DNA from: Polytrichum commune
Lineage: Eukaryota > Streptophyta > Polytrichopsida > Polytrichales > Polytrichaceae
DNA: 64,000 nt
Assembly (NCBI GenBank): GCA_950295325.1
Contig: OX485804.1
Coordinates: forward strand, 17,360,001 to 17,424,000
Direction of reading: 5' to 3'
The notes beneath the pieces are model-generated. The model was not told the origin of the DNA, searched no databases, and worked only from the letters and a program-made list of their open reading frames with translations. Shown here piece by piece: positions 34,801-47,124 of the stretch (the first letter of the stretch is position 1; every line of letters begins with the position of its first letter). The position numbers and the translations under genes were made by a program.

Positions 34801-37800
34801 TGTATGTTGTGAGCCAAATTTTTGGCCATTTAGTTTAACTATGGGCAAATAGATGAGGCTCGGATGAAGTCCATCCAAGAAGATGAAAATAGTTAAACTA
34901 TAGGCAAGTAGTTATAACCATAGGCACGGGCTTAGGTGCCCTTAGGCGGTTAGGATAACTATCGTCTCCCCCCCCCCCCCCCCTCTGAGCTAAGGGGGAT
35001 GGCGAAGGAGAGGAAGGTAGGCATTCTCTTATACTTTTGAGCGAATAGTTAAACTATAGGCTTGTCTCCCTCATCATAGCATTGTGTGAGGTTTATTGTG
35101 AAACTATCTTCTATGTAAATTCAATGACCATCGCAGTGATTGCAGGCACTAATTGCTATTGAAGTATATTGTTAATTGATTTTTGAGTTTTTTGCAGGAA
35201 CGAAGTGAGTTGAATTGTTTTATGATCTGAATGAGTTGAAGTCTGAACTATTGGCCATTGTTGAAGTCATTATCAACTGAGAGAGTCACAATGAGCGTAG
35301 ATAGTTGTTGTTAAGTGAATTAGAGCAAGGAAGCAAATACAATTAAGTGAATCGTAATGTGAAGCTGAATGAATGAGAGCGCATGTGAAGAATTCTGAAG
35401 TAAAGAAAGAAGAATGAATTGTGAATGGAAGAAATGAGCGCATATGAATTATAGTGAGCAGTGCAAGACTAAGAGAGAGATTGAATGAGAATGTATCAAC
35501 CTCAGAGTGAGCAAAAGGATGAAATAGAGAGGATATCGAGAGGAGTGGACAGTCAAATGTGGAATCTTAAGCGTAAATGAGAAATCCGTAGCGGGAAACT
35601 AAGAATGGAAAGCGAGTGACTGAGAGGGTTAATGTCGGATTCAAGAGTGCGGTTGTTCTGAGGGATAAACACCTATTGTTCAGAACTTCTTGAGGAAGGA
35701 TTGGAGTGGAACTATGATCTTAATAAGCCAACCTAAATGGAAAGGGGCCAGAGGATTAAAACTATTGTCTAAGTGGTAGAGTGACGCATGAGTGGAAGAA
35801 ATTAATATAGTGAAACCATCGCCGGTTGAGTGCCGTGAGAGGAGCCAACTGGAGCAACATAGAGAAAGAGTCGAACTATTGTTTAAGAAGCAGAGAGCAT
35901 TGTGGAATGACGGTTCAGGCCACCTGTGAAAGAGAGAAGGCGAGACAATCGAGCGTTAACCTGAGTGAAGCGTAACTATGGACTCTAGTTAAGTTTTACT
36001 ATAGGCGGAGAGGGAGCCGAAAGGCCAAGTGTCAGACCATTGTGTGAGATGATTGTATATTGCTAGCCTCAGAGAAGCAGGAAGGAATGAAACGATTATA
36101 GTTCAACCAATAAAGATCATAGTTGAATCTTGAGGGTAGGCTGTTAGTTGTAAAATTGGGAAGAATGGAATTTAAGAGAGAATCTCAATCAACTGAAGTG
36201 ATGAGATATCACTTCTGATCAGTTGATTAGAGGAAAAAGTGAGGATTGTAAGAGGGATCAAGTGTAAGTAAGCTAGAATGAACTTTGGAACATAAATGAT
36301 ATCTAGGTATAAGTTATTCGAATCTTAATTAAGTAGTAAATTGATAATTAGTCAAGAGATTAGATCTTTGAGTATGAGATGCATATTAACACAATCAACT
36401 ATTGTCTTGTGTGTTACCCTGGTTGTTGTTGTTGCAGGTAGTGCAGGGCAGCCAAGACTATAGCTTGACCTTGATGTCCGTTGTTAGTTGCACCAGTTGT
36501 GAGTAATGATTAAATTTGGAGTTAATGAATAAACAATTTGTCTTGTATTGGAATTAACATTGACGAAGTAACGAAGGAATTGTTTTGACTTGAAGATGCA
36601 TTGGCCAATGGTTACCAAAGACAATTGTGATACTTAAAGACTATTGTTATACAAAATCTCATGACGAGATGAAAACTACAGCTTACTGACACACATACCC
36701 TACGGACTGAGAAAGATTGAGAGGGAAACCAAGAGAGAAAAGGAGAGTAAAAGACATACTAGTCATGATTTAGAGTGAAGATAGCAACCCTATTGTCTGA
36801 TTAATGAATTATAATGTGACAAATGCTTGTAATAGACACTAGTTAAGCCTTCCTTGAGAGTCTGTACCCTGGGTTTTGGGTTATTTAACTGAGAGCAAAA
36901 ATGTACTACATATGTCCACTATTATTGGATCCGGAATCCGGTCAATGTAAGGATATTGTGGGGGTAGACCATTATTTATCACTACTCCATCGCTCTCTAT
37001 GAGCCAAATTTTTTGTTGCGGGTTCTTTAGTTTCATTTGTCCCTACAAGTGGGATTAATTTGTGAATACTAAGTGTGTGTGTGTGGGAATCAACCACAAC
37101 ACAAGTATAGATACACAGGGTCTTTGAGCTTTTAGAGACTTTCATCTTTATAACCAGCTACTCTAATATCAACATGCCGAAGAATACTATCTTGAAAGTT
37201 TGGCTAAAAGTTGACCACCAAAACTATACAACTTCATTTTATCATTGCCACAATAGACAGTGAGAAATCTAAACAAGGAAAGCAATATGGTTTGTTCAAT
37301 TTTCAAAAATCATTGAGTTGGTGTCACTTTGATTGCTCAACCTCCATGTTTATCTAACATGAACCTTTGAATGTCATAAACTTTGAAGGGGTATTATACC
37401 AATTTGAGCTCCTCATACACTTCATGTACAATCTCATCTCCCTTGATCCCAGTTTCAACAAGAGAATAAATGCACTGTGGTCTTTTATAACTTGTAGGTC
37501 AATATTTGGGAAGTGCATCCATTTGGGAAGGACTTATTGTGAAGCAAATAGGACAAACACAAATAAAAGACAGAAAAGTGACTCGTATTGCATGCTCTCT
37601 CAACATGACAATATTGATTTCAAAGAATGATAGTCAACAACATAATAAAAAGGGTTGATTGTTTTCCATGAAAACAACCAACCAGACCATCACTAGTTTA
37701 TTTGCAGTATATGCTTATCAACGTGATGACCTTCAAGGACCTAGATCTGAGGGTTCCAAAACCTAATTAAAGATACCTAGACAGTTTATCTAATCACCAC

Positions 37801-37884
37801 ACTGCAATACATCTAAAACTCTACAAATAATAAGCACACAAGTAAATGATAAATAAGGTATAATATCAATAGTTTTATCTATCC
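34801..37884. other. Gene-free; long purine-rich tract
   Basis: A run of 16 C lies at 34968-34983. From about 35170 to 36350 the plus strand is strikingly rich in A and G, with many GAATGAG/GTGAA-like words and frequent TGA/TAA triplets in all frames, so it is not coding as it stands. The phrase AGTTAAACTAT recurs near 34890 and 35045. No gene is recognised. Confidence 0.45.
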
Positions 37885-38908
37885 TTATGACCTTCCCCAC
37901 CTCATCATTCGCTTCAGCCCACTTTCCTCTAGAGGTGGTGGTGGTGGCACTTGAGGAATCTCAATGACAGGCAACTCTGAGCTTGACATGTTCAGGTACC
38001 CTGGGTCCCTTAAGTAACCACCCTCTCCAAACAAGCTTCCCATTGAACTCCCTACTGCCTTGGTAAGAACCTCTACAATCCGAATGCCTCCTCGCTCTTT
38101 TAGAATACCTTCAAGCGCCTCCTTGTGTGTTGGGTCCAGGGCCTCCATGTCTTTCAGGAGATTTTGTATTGTTGGCAATAGAAGGTTGTTGACGCTTGTT
38201 GGGGACAGGTATGAACCACCAGACAAAATCTCCATATCATGGACCATTTATATAGGTACAGAGATTGCAAATTTAGAACCTTGTATTAATCGAGATGCTT
38301 CAAACCCCCAAGATAATTTCGTGTGGTTGTGGCATCTTTGAAGTGGAAGTTACAGTTGCAAAGACACTACTGGTTGAGATCAAACATACTTAATTGGTGA
38401 AAAATCCTTATTACATTGAACTCTATGCATAGGATACATGTTACATCAAAATATTTGAAGTTACAACTGCTGGAGGAGAACATCAGAACAATCGAAGGAT
38501 GAGGTCATACCAGTTGCATCAAGTGCTCGAAGCGCCTCACAAATGACATCAGCTCTCTCCCGACGCCGTGCTAACTTGGCATTTGGCATAGGTGTCCCCG
38601 AAAGTACAACCAGCTTGATCAACAGATGTGCGTCTAGTTAAGTCCAACATAGGTTAGTCTAGAATGTTTTCAACAAAAACAAAACATCATATGATTATTT
38701 CCTACAAATTCCCCATGCTGACATATTTGATGCACCCATGACAACCCGGAAGATAGTTCTTGAAAGTTGCAAAAAGGATATAATCTTGCAAGTTGGATGT
38801 TGTAAGTGGGATTGCCACAGAGAGGGCACGGATTACTGCAATGGTGGCTTCATGCGATCCATCCTCCAAAAATGAATCCATTTGCATTTTGACTTTGTCT
38901 ACCACCTG

Positions 38909-39893
38909 CAGGGTTGTCTATTGTGTCGTGACGGAGGGTAATCCCGACATAATGTCGTGCCGTCACGACACGTATCCGTCACGACATTATGACGGATGAT
39001 GTCTTTATCCTGCCGGACTTGAATTTTACCGAATTTTTTGTGTATTTACATTACCCCATTGCGGACACGTAGGAGTTACGATGTCCACGTGTGATGACAT
39101 GTCAGCAAAGTAGAGGTAAAGTGGGGAATAAAATTACTAGCGCCCGTCTGCCCTCCCGTCCGCCCCCGTTCCCCGTACCCTAACCCCGCTCCCTTAGCCC
39201 ATTAACATGTTCCCTAACCCGTTCCCTACGTTCCCTCCCGTCCGACCCCCCGTCCTCCCTCCCGTTCCCCTCCCCCCTCCCCCGTTCCCCTCCCCCGTTC
39301 CCCTAATCCCGTTCCCATCCATCCCGTCCTATCCAAACCTCCTAAACCCGCTCCCATCCCCCGCTCCCCAAGTTCCCACACGCTCCTCGCGTTCCCCCCC
39401 GTCCGCCCCCCCCCCCCCCCCCGTTCCCACTTACCTTCCCGTCCTCCCTCCCCGTCCTCCCCCCCCCTGTCCGACCCATCCCGCCCCCCCGTCCGACCCC
39501 TCCCCACCCCGTCCGACCCTTCCCCCCCCCCCCCCCCCCCGACCCTCACCCCCATCCGACCCCATGTTCCCACACGTCCGCCCGCGCTCCCCACCCGTTC
39601 CCCCCGTCCGACCTACACCCTCCTTAGTAATATTTTATTACTTTGATTTTAACAAAATGGTAAACACAATGGCAAAATGGTTTACATGCCAAGGGAAATA
39701 TGCACATCCACGTCGGCATTTTTTGCCACATAGGACGCCACCTTGGCAAGAAGGTAAGTATTTTACCCACCCTACTAGGTTGACCCTAGTTTGACCCTAC
39801 GAGGAGCCTATTGTGTCGTGACGGAGGGGTCCGACCCGACACGACGCGTCATGACGGCACGACCCCGTCATGACGTCGCGATAGACAACCCTA
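38909..39893. mobile_element. Non-autonomous hAT element in the RELCH-like gene
   Basis: The element is 985 bp, with ends CAGGGTTGTCTAT and (reverse complement of the right end) TAGGGTTGTCTAT. It is flanked by a perfect 8-bp target duplication ACCACCTG (38901-38908 and 39894-39901). Both the YAGGG-type termini and the 8-bp duplication are hAT hallmarks. Subterminal regions carry several GTCGTGACGG/CCGTCACGAC palindromic motifs. There is no transposase; the middle is an extreme C-rich tract. On the gene strand the duplication reads CAGGTGGT and includes the 3' splice site. Confidence 0.92.
39146..39625 (+). repeat. C-rich low-complexity tract inside the hAT element
   Basis: About 480 bp composed almost wholly of C with interspersed CCGTTCCC, CCGTCCGACC and CCCTCCC words, including runs of 18 or more C near 39406 and 39521. 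It contrasts sharply with the AT-rich surroundings. The opposite strand, which is the sense strand of the host gene, is correspondingly G-rich with many runs of three or more G. Open frames across it on either strand encode only Pro-rich or Gly-rich filler. Confidence 0.85.
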
Positions 39894-41339
39894 ACCACCT
39901 GATTACACAAGCAAATGGTGACCACTGAGATACATGATAGAATTCCATATAGAGCGTTAATCTCTATTGAGAACATCATCAAAACATTGTCTTAACATCC
40001 TCTTTGCCTAAAATACAAGGTCACGCCACACAAAGCTCTGTGTACAAAATTGCTAATCATTTAAAGATCTCCAAGATCTTGTGATGACTATTTCTGATGA
40101 CTCCAAAGCTAGCCATCTCCTACACTAACATTTTACTGATATGTCTGGCATAGTAATTATTCACTGAACAGTTTCACATATTTATCACTTCTAGTTTTGT
40201 CTCTTCTTGCCAACTTGAGGATGAGCCACTTCATTCCGGCCGACCAGAGGCTGTAGAATTCGTTGGGCACGCCCAAACCAATCGATGATTTGAGGCAATT
40301 GTTGACTATGAGCCCAAAGATAGTTGAAACACATGGTCAAATCTCTCAACGTCTCTTATTTTAAAAGAGAAGAAATATGGTACAACTTCACTCATCTAAT
40401 TTAAGACTATTCCAAACATCTTACTAATGCTATATGGGATAAGTTTATGGCAAATCTTAAGAAGTGAAAAGAATTTGAGTGAGTATACTGCCCCAAAAAC
40501 ATCAATAATTGCGTACTTGACATCCACATTTGGTTCTGAACCAAGTGTCACCAAAGTGGGAATAACCTGTTGTGTTGCAAATTTCAACTCCACGTTTCTG
40601 ATCTGTGTCATAAAGGTGAGGTCAAATGTCTCCAGCAATTAAGGAGGAAGGATATTCACACACAGCATGCACATGCAACAATCCAAGTTTAAGCAAGTGC
40701 ATCAACATCTTGTAAATCCAAAACAGACACAAAGAGGTGATTACCAGTGCTTTTGAGAGTACAGCCGCACTGACTTTCACATCGGCATTGGAGTTCACAA
40801 CAAACTCTCATAAAACGCCAAGGATAATTGTATGTTGCTGCTCAAATGTGCTGCTCAAATGTGCTGCTCATGAAACCCAGTCAAATGTTGAGTTCCTCAT
40901 TCTTAAAATCACCAAATCTTCATTCACTAAGACATTCAGTAACTTCAAAAAATGTCACAGAAACTGGGACAATAAATATATTGCCAGGGTAGAAAATTGT
41001 AAGTGTAATTTTAAAAAGACAACAGAGCATGCAATGACTTCATTACTCTAACCAATTCACACACCATCTCAACCTCAAATGAAACTTCTATTTCGGGTGA
41101 TACTTAACACCAGAGGTATTCAACATCCTGCTAACTTCAAGTTTTCTGACATAAAATCATGATGCTGACAAATGGGAAAAACTTCCAATTCCCAAGAGCT
41201 TCAGAAGGAGGATTATTTTAGCCTGACAAGCCAACAACTATAGAATTAACTTTGTTGCCAAAGAGAGCATACCAAAGGAAACGAACAACATCTATGAGTT
41301 CCGGGATGACCAAAATTCCTGTAGACAATGGTGTCGGAA

Positions 41340-41990
41340 TGAGTACAAATACTTTACTACAAGCCAAAGCTAGAATCAATGTCTATGGTACGTTGATTTG
41401 CCACCATTGGAGCATCACCAAGGGACATCTACCAGAAGGCACTTCCTAGTCCAACTTCTTATGATGCCAAAGTGTTATGATTTCCACGTGGGATTCAGGT
41501 GGGTGTGAAACAATGTAAGATTGCCATGTGGTATATATAAAAAAAGATGATAATATACATTATTAGAAGTAGAAGCACAAATCAATGTCAATGGTACTAT
41601 AGATTAGCATGCATGAAAATGGCCTGCCACCCTTGCCAAGGGACATCTATCAGAAGGTGCTTCCCAATTCATCTTCTCGTGGTAATTCCCACGTGGGATT
41701 TGAGTGAGTTTCAACTAATGCAAGACTGCCATGTGGCACATTTTCCAAGGATGTTTTGCTTTACAACCTAAACCATGAAGCATTGTCTATGTTACCCTTG
41801 GGATGCATAAAGGTAGTCTTTCACAATTGCCAAGGATATTTTTTCTTAAGGTACTTCCTAATTCAGTTTATTGTGATGCCAAACTTATTTTAATCGCCCT
41901 GTGGGATTGGGGTGGGTTTCAAGCAATGCGGAAAATTTTCAAGGATGGTTCCTTAGTAAAGGTGCAAGCATGAAGCAATTGAATCCAATG
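41340..41990 (+). repeat. Three-copy diverged tandem repeat (~215 bp)
   Basis: Three successive segments share GGGACATCTAYCAGAAGG-CTTCC, TTCTTATGATG or CTCGTGGT, CCACGTGGGATT-GGTGRGT and AATGYAAGA-TGCCATGTGG landmarks: about 41345-41530, 41575-41755 and 41790-41960. The third is most degraded. They interrupt the region where upstream RELCH exons would be expected. Confidence 0.65.
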
Positions 41991-44900
41991 TGGAAACCAC
42001 GTTTTGGCATTAGTGAAGATGAAATAGAGCGACGTCTGTAATAAAAGATGATCTTTTTCAACATGTATCATATGTTATGTTCACAGTGGCTAGTACATGT
42101 AAAAAATCTTGCATATCTGACATGTACAATTAATCAGTCTAGCAAGTAAGTGGATGTTGAATCGCATAAGCAAGTATGGTTAAAGGGCTCCTGTATGGAG
42201 AGCCAATGAAATCAATTGATTATAGCTTCATATCCAATTGATTATAAGACTTCATGTCCAATCTTATGAAACCAAGATGTCGAGAAGTTTGCCCTTAAAT
42301 CCTAAAGCCTTCACATTTGATTTTTGGGCAAGGGCAACGCTGTCGTGGAGAGAGGGGTCCGCTTTAGGAAAGCACGGGGCTTCTGGCTGCAACTGGTTTC
42401 GCTCGCCGGACCGTCGAATCTTCAATTGCCCTCAAAACTTCCTCAATCTTTCAAATTTTTACAAAACAAATCTATCAATAAGTCTTACTCTCTCAAAGGA
42501 TTGTTGCCAACAAAGACTTGTCCGTCTTTTTGTGGACGGTCGAAGTCTCAGCTCTTTCTATGCAAGAGCTAGCAAACTTCCCTCCACTCAGACTAGCACA
42601 ACTTTGTTTTCGCTCACTCTCCTTCAAGCATGTAAACACTCAAGATAAAACAATCACATGAAACCTCAATTGCATATTTTATTTCAAGTTTTCTTCTCCA
42701 AAAAAAACACACACAACAACAACCGTCGAGCTTTCAACAACAAAAAACTTGTCTCTCCCCACTCTCTTCTCCTCAACCACATGTATGAGATAAGGCCTCA
42801 AATCCTCCTCTTATCCTCATCACGTGATTTCTAATTATCCATTGGTCTAAAGATAAACTAAGGATAAAACTAGAAATAAGGCTAAAAGGGTAATAAGAGT
42901 AAACTAAGAGTAAAAAAGATAGATAAGAATAAAAAAGATAAAATAAAAGTTACTAAGAATAACTATGAGTAACAAAAAAGTAATATAATTCTACTCCCTT
43001 TTACTTTCCTCCTTCATCTCCAAATGAAGGAATCACCATGAAACACAAAATACGTACACATGTAAATAATGTACGTATTTACACTACGACAACGCCAGTG
43101 CTTCAAATTTCAGTCATGTAAAAGATAAGACTATGTTGTTCTAAATTTCAGTCGTAGAGATATATACTAGACTAACATATATTTTTGTTGTTAAAATTTG
43201 AAGTCAATCGGACCATATTTGCTAAGTGAGATTGACATATGAATAATGCCTTCATCGTGGGGGCAACTAGCGAAAAATCTGAATTTATTTGTTTCATGGC
43301 CGTTTTAGTCATGCCAAAAAAAATTAATAGTTGAAAACTTTGCCATAACATATTATGTGGTTGAAAAATGAGTTTCTCCCAAATTTGGGTTACTTTGATG
43401 AAATTTAGATGAAGTCTGTCACTCTCAAAGTTGAAGGGTCATATGAGGATATTTTGGGATGTCCACCCTTTGACTAGGACAAAACAACACATGCATTAAT
43501 TTTTTTCAAATCCATCTGGTGAAGTCGAGCACAACCATCACCTTGTCCTAAGGTGGGGAAAAGCCCACCCAATATGTGAAAGATATTGTTCCTAAATATT
43601 AAAGAAGATTTTGTTCATGTTGGGCAACTCATTGGCTAAATTACAATGGCAAGGCACCATGCCCTTGCGTTGAAGTCAAAATGCCTCACATAACCTACAT
43701 TTATTCCCTTGTAGGGCAACCCGGCCAATTACAAGGTGGCTAAAATTGCACAAGCCAAACTCATGGGATGCCTCTCAAAACAAACAATTTCAAACTAACA
43801 AATACTCTTACATGCTTGGAGTATGCATTTTTTACATATTATTTTGGTCCACATGCTACATAAGTAGATACCTTCCATTCATGTAGAATGCCATCTATTG
43901 GGTTGCAAACCCTATCAAAAGACTAGGTGGCAACTCATTTTAGGTTGCATGAACATTTTAATTGTTCAATAAGTTTTGGTGTTCTTAATATTTGAAAGTA
44001 ATTGTTGAGATTATCATGATTTAAAATAAGTATCATAAGATTATCATAGCTTATGTAGGGAAAAAAAAATCAGAGAGAAATTAGCACACAGTTCAATGTG
44101 GAGAGGGAGCCCAAATTTTTATCATCTAGTGATTTTTGCCGACTTTGCTATTACATGGAAGATGCCATAAGCCTATTTTGTGTAGTTAATCCAGAGACAA
44201 TAAGGCATCTTGAAGGGCAAATATGAAACAAACATGACGTCACTTTACCTTATCAAGTCCAAGTTTACACTCAGCTACATAACCATAGGACATTGTAAGC
44301 TTACTATATGCCAAACTTGGCTCACACTTTGATTGCCTTTGTTGACTCATGTAGAATTATAATATCCATGTTATTCTCATATCCACAAGGCCTTGAACTG
44401 TTCCACAACCTAACCCACCATTATAACCAAAAAGGATCATAGCAGTGTGAAGTGACAAGCCTTTATGTGATGGAGAAGCAATAATAGGGCTAAGCACGAC
44501 CAAAAATAAAGCCTTGTTGGGGCTTGAAGGGGACCTCCTACCTTATGAATCTTATGGTAAGTTAGATAAGCTTATCCTTTTTCACCTATGAAGGACCCAA
44601 GTTGCACTAGAAGAAAACTTGTCCATGGCAAGAAAATGCATAAACAAATCATAATGACTGTCGACGCGAAGGTTTTTAATTATAGTTTTGGGATAGACAA
44701 TCAAAATGATTCATTTATGCAATTTCTCATCACAACTCGCAATGGCCAAGTCGCAATGAATGGTTGTAATAGACAAGTTTTTTTTCTTCTAGTGTTGGTC
44801 AATGTGCGACAATATAAAACATTTCTACCATCCCCTTCTCCCACTTCTATCCGGACGAGGAATGACGATGGCTAATGACCACATAACATCATTCAAATTC

Positions 44901-45685
44901 ATAACAATGTTCTGCGGAACTGAGCGTATTCCACGGAATATTGTCAGTCCCATAGAACAATGTTATGGATCTGAATAATGTTATGCATGTTCTCGTCAAC
45001 AAAGGACAGAAAATTCTCTTTCTTTCTTCTACACAATTTCTACCAAACTCACCAAGTTTTAGAATCATGTTTTTTTTTTCTATTTATGAAAACTTTGAAA
45101 TTTTATTCACTACATCATGTTATATCAAGAAGATAATATAAACATAAATACATGTGGCATTAGTAGTCGCAATACTAAGCATGTATTTGCATCTATGAAC
45201 ACCCAAGTTGTGTACCACAAAGGTCACTCTAATCCATCCTTACTAGGGTTGGAATGTACATAATTTTCACCTTGGATTTGAATGGATCTTGTCGAATGGA
45301 GGAGTGCCATGTGGTACAGTTTGAGGTAGAACCAGTTATGTTATGTTAGAATTGAGAGCCCTCTATTATATTTGAACCCTAAGTTCTCATTTGAGGTGTT
45401 CATTCAATTTGACATTTTTTGGATTTCATCCACTTTGTTCTAGACTAAATCCTACACCCATCTTCTTTCCTACCCATACATTTTGTAGATGAGACCTACA
45501 ATCTTTAATGGTGGATTTAGTAGCTTCGCTTTGTGGATCTACATGAAATTGAACTTGTCAAAATTCAAGAGATTCTCTTAGTCTAGCCTTTTCAGCCCTG
45601 TCTGTGGCAACTCTAGAAATACTAAACTATTTATAATATTTAATGATTTTCTATGTTTTGTAAAGACATGCATTTGAAGACGAGA
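41991..45685. other. Gene-free 3.7 kb
   Basis: Nothing is recognised. 42238-42648 holds a 136-codon open frame on the plus strand with no identifiable domain, near an imperfect repeat of ATCCAATTGATTATA. 42840-42990 is an A-rich stretch with iterated AGATAARA/GAGTAA words. Confidence 0.35.
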
Positions 45686-46036
45686 TGCCTCCCATAATGT
45701 CTTAATAAAATCTTTTGGCTTCTTGCAAAAAATCTAGCGTTAACCTTCCGGAAGGGGCCACCCAAGGGGCTAATTCTACGATTAATAAGAAGAGAAATTG
45801 GGCATTGGTCAAAAAATGATGAACCTCCCAAGTATCTTATACTACATAATATGGGAAGATGGGGTTTGAACCAAATTAGAAAACAAATAGAATCTATCCA
45901 ATCTAGGTAGAACCCCAATACCATCATCTTGTAGGTTGTCCCATGAGTAGATAGGCATGGGTTGTCCCATGGAGGATGGATAAATCAAATCAACATTCAT
46001 ATTGTCATCAAAACTTTCAAAAATCACATTTTCCAA
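45660..46036 (-). pseudogene. LINE (L1-type) endonuclease remnant
   Basis: Reading the minus strand with frameshifts gives YSWDNLQ, VLPRLDRFYLFS, then in another frame FDQCPISL (compare the usual SDHCPI), GGPFRKVNARF and then DFIKTLWEAS. These are successive signatures of the C-terminal part of an L1-like apurinic endonuclease and the linker to reverse transcriptase. At least two frameshifts make it inactive. Ends are not visible; the reverse transcriptase domain is absent. Confidence 0.65.
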
Positions 46037-47120
46037 TGTTGCCCCAATGTGAAAGGTTTGACTTTGACATGAATTTGACCAGTCTCAAATAGGCTTCACC
46101 AAGAAAGTGATTGAAACATGTGAAAACATTAGACATGGCTTGCTTGGGCAATGAAGAATTAAGCTACATTGTTTCATTCTTACCCATGTTTTTCCATGTG
46201 GTAAGTTAGAAGGCTTTATGTGTTCATCATGAAGTGAGTGCACCAATTTCCAGGCCCTTGAGGGTAGTCCTAGTAATAAGGTTGACGATACAAGACTAGG
46301 GGTAGGGGAGAAGGGGAATCGCCCTGTGCATCCACACAAGATTGGAGCCACTCATCTATGATCAAGGTTCCCTAGCCCGAAATAGAGTCCAACGGATTAG
46401 ATTCAAAGGCCTGGTATTGAAGGTGATGTCGCCAAGTCATTACAATTCAATTGCAAGTTGTGAACATCTCATGTGATTTTGGGGTGAGAGTTTGGAGTAT
46501 GTCAGATTCATCACCTTTAAGTCATAATATTACTCAATTCCCTGGATGCGTTATGTGGGATTGAGCAAGAATAATTCTCATGTAATTCCAAGATTCCCCA
46601 TTTATCAAGAACACTCTTTTTGTGTATTGTGGAGTTTTTGACAAGCAACTATGAATTCAAAGTTTCTTGATTGCATCCCCTTTCTTTGGAATGAGACCAT
46701 TATCTAAGTGCTTAGCTATGTGAAGGTACTTGTACAAGCACTTTTTGAAAAGTCATGAGGTGGACCCATTCAATTGCAAATTGCAATGCAACAGTCCACA
46801 AGCCATGAGATGACCTCTTAGTTGGATGGGCCTCCTATGGGTACTTAAAGGTTAACATGTCCACCGTAAAGGATCTGTTTGCCAGAGCTTGCAAAATCTC
46901 ACGAGGATGTATAATCAGTCACTCACAGGAGTATCTAGGTACTAAGGTACCAGTAGCTTACGTCGTGTGCTTCGTTGCAGCTGGCAAATTGCTGGACTCA
47001 AAACACCCTGATTTGCAAACTAAAGGCAGTATTTGGCAAGATACCCAGCTGAAGAACTGAAAAGTAAAGATTTTGTCGAGTCGGACGCATTCAATCATCC
47101 TTACACTGTTTAGAGCTTAT
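46037..47120. other. Gene-free stretch
   Basis: No further LINE motif was recognised upstream of the remnant on the minus strand, and no other gene is seen. Confidence 0.35.
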
Positions 47121-47124
47121 GTGT

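Larger units (their letters stand above)
37885..41318 (-). pseudogene. RELCH-type (LisH/HEAT-repeat) gene, C-terminal exons, apparently inactivated
   Basis: Exons read: 41318-41273 (PELIDVVRFL), 40850-40745 (TFEQQHTIILGVL, stop, EFVVNSNADVKVSAA), 40602-40489 (VIPTLVTLGSEPNVDVKYA), 38905-38782 (VDKVKMQMDSFLEDGSHEATIA), 38627-38511 (ARRRERADVICEALRALDAT) and 38210-37885 (LLLPTIQNLLKD, ALDPTHKEALEGILKE). A 33-nt exon at 40007-39975 is possible but weak. The order and motifs match the plant homologues of RELCH, a HEAT-repeat protein linked to endosomal sterol traffic in animals. Lesions: TGA at 40810-40808 where an ILWEM-type Trp is expected, AT instead of AG before 38210, and a hAT insertion at the acceptor of 38905. 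The intron 38781-38628 looks like a U12 AT-AC intron. Upstream exons were not found in the window. Confidence 0.78.

Noticed and set aside
39207-39794. Proline-rich (+) and glycine-rich (-) open frames in the C-rich tract
   Set aside because: Low-complexity composition alone keeps these frames open; they lie in the interior of a non-autonomous hAT element.
39975-40007. 33-nt microexon in the RELCH-like gene
   Set aside because: Phase fits (TTTTAG/GCAAAG ... GATGAT/GTTCTC), but similarity to the family segment it should encode is poor and the donor is weak; kept only as a possibility.
42238-42648. 136-codon plus-strand frame
   Set aside because: No recognisable motif and overlapped by another chance frame; treated as non-coding.
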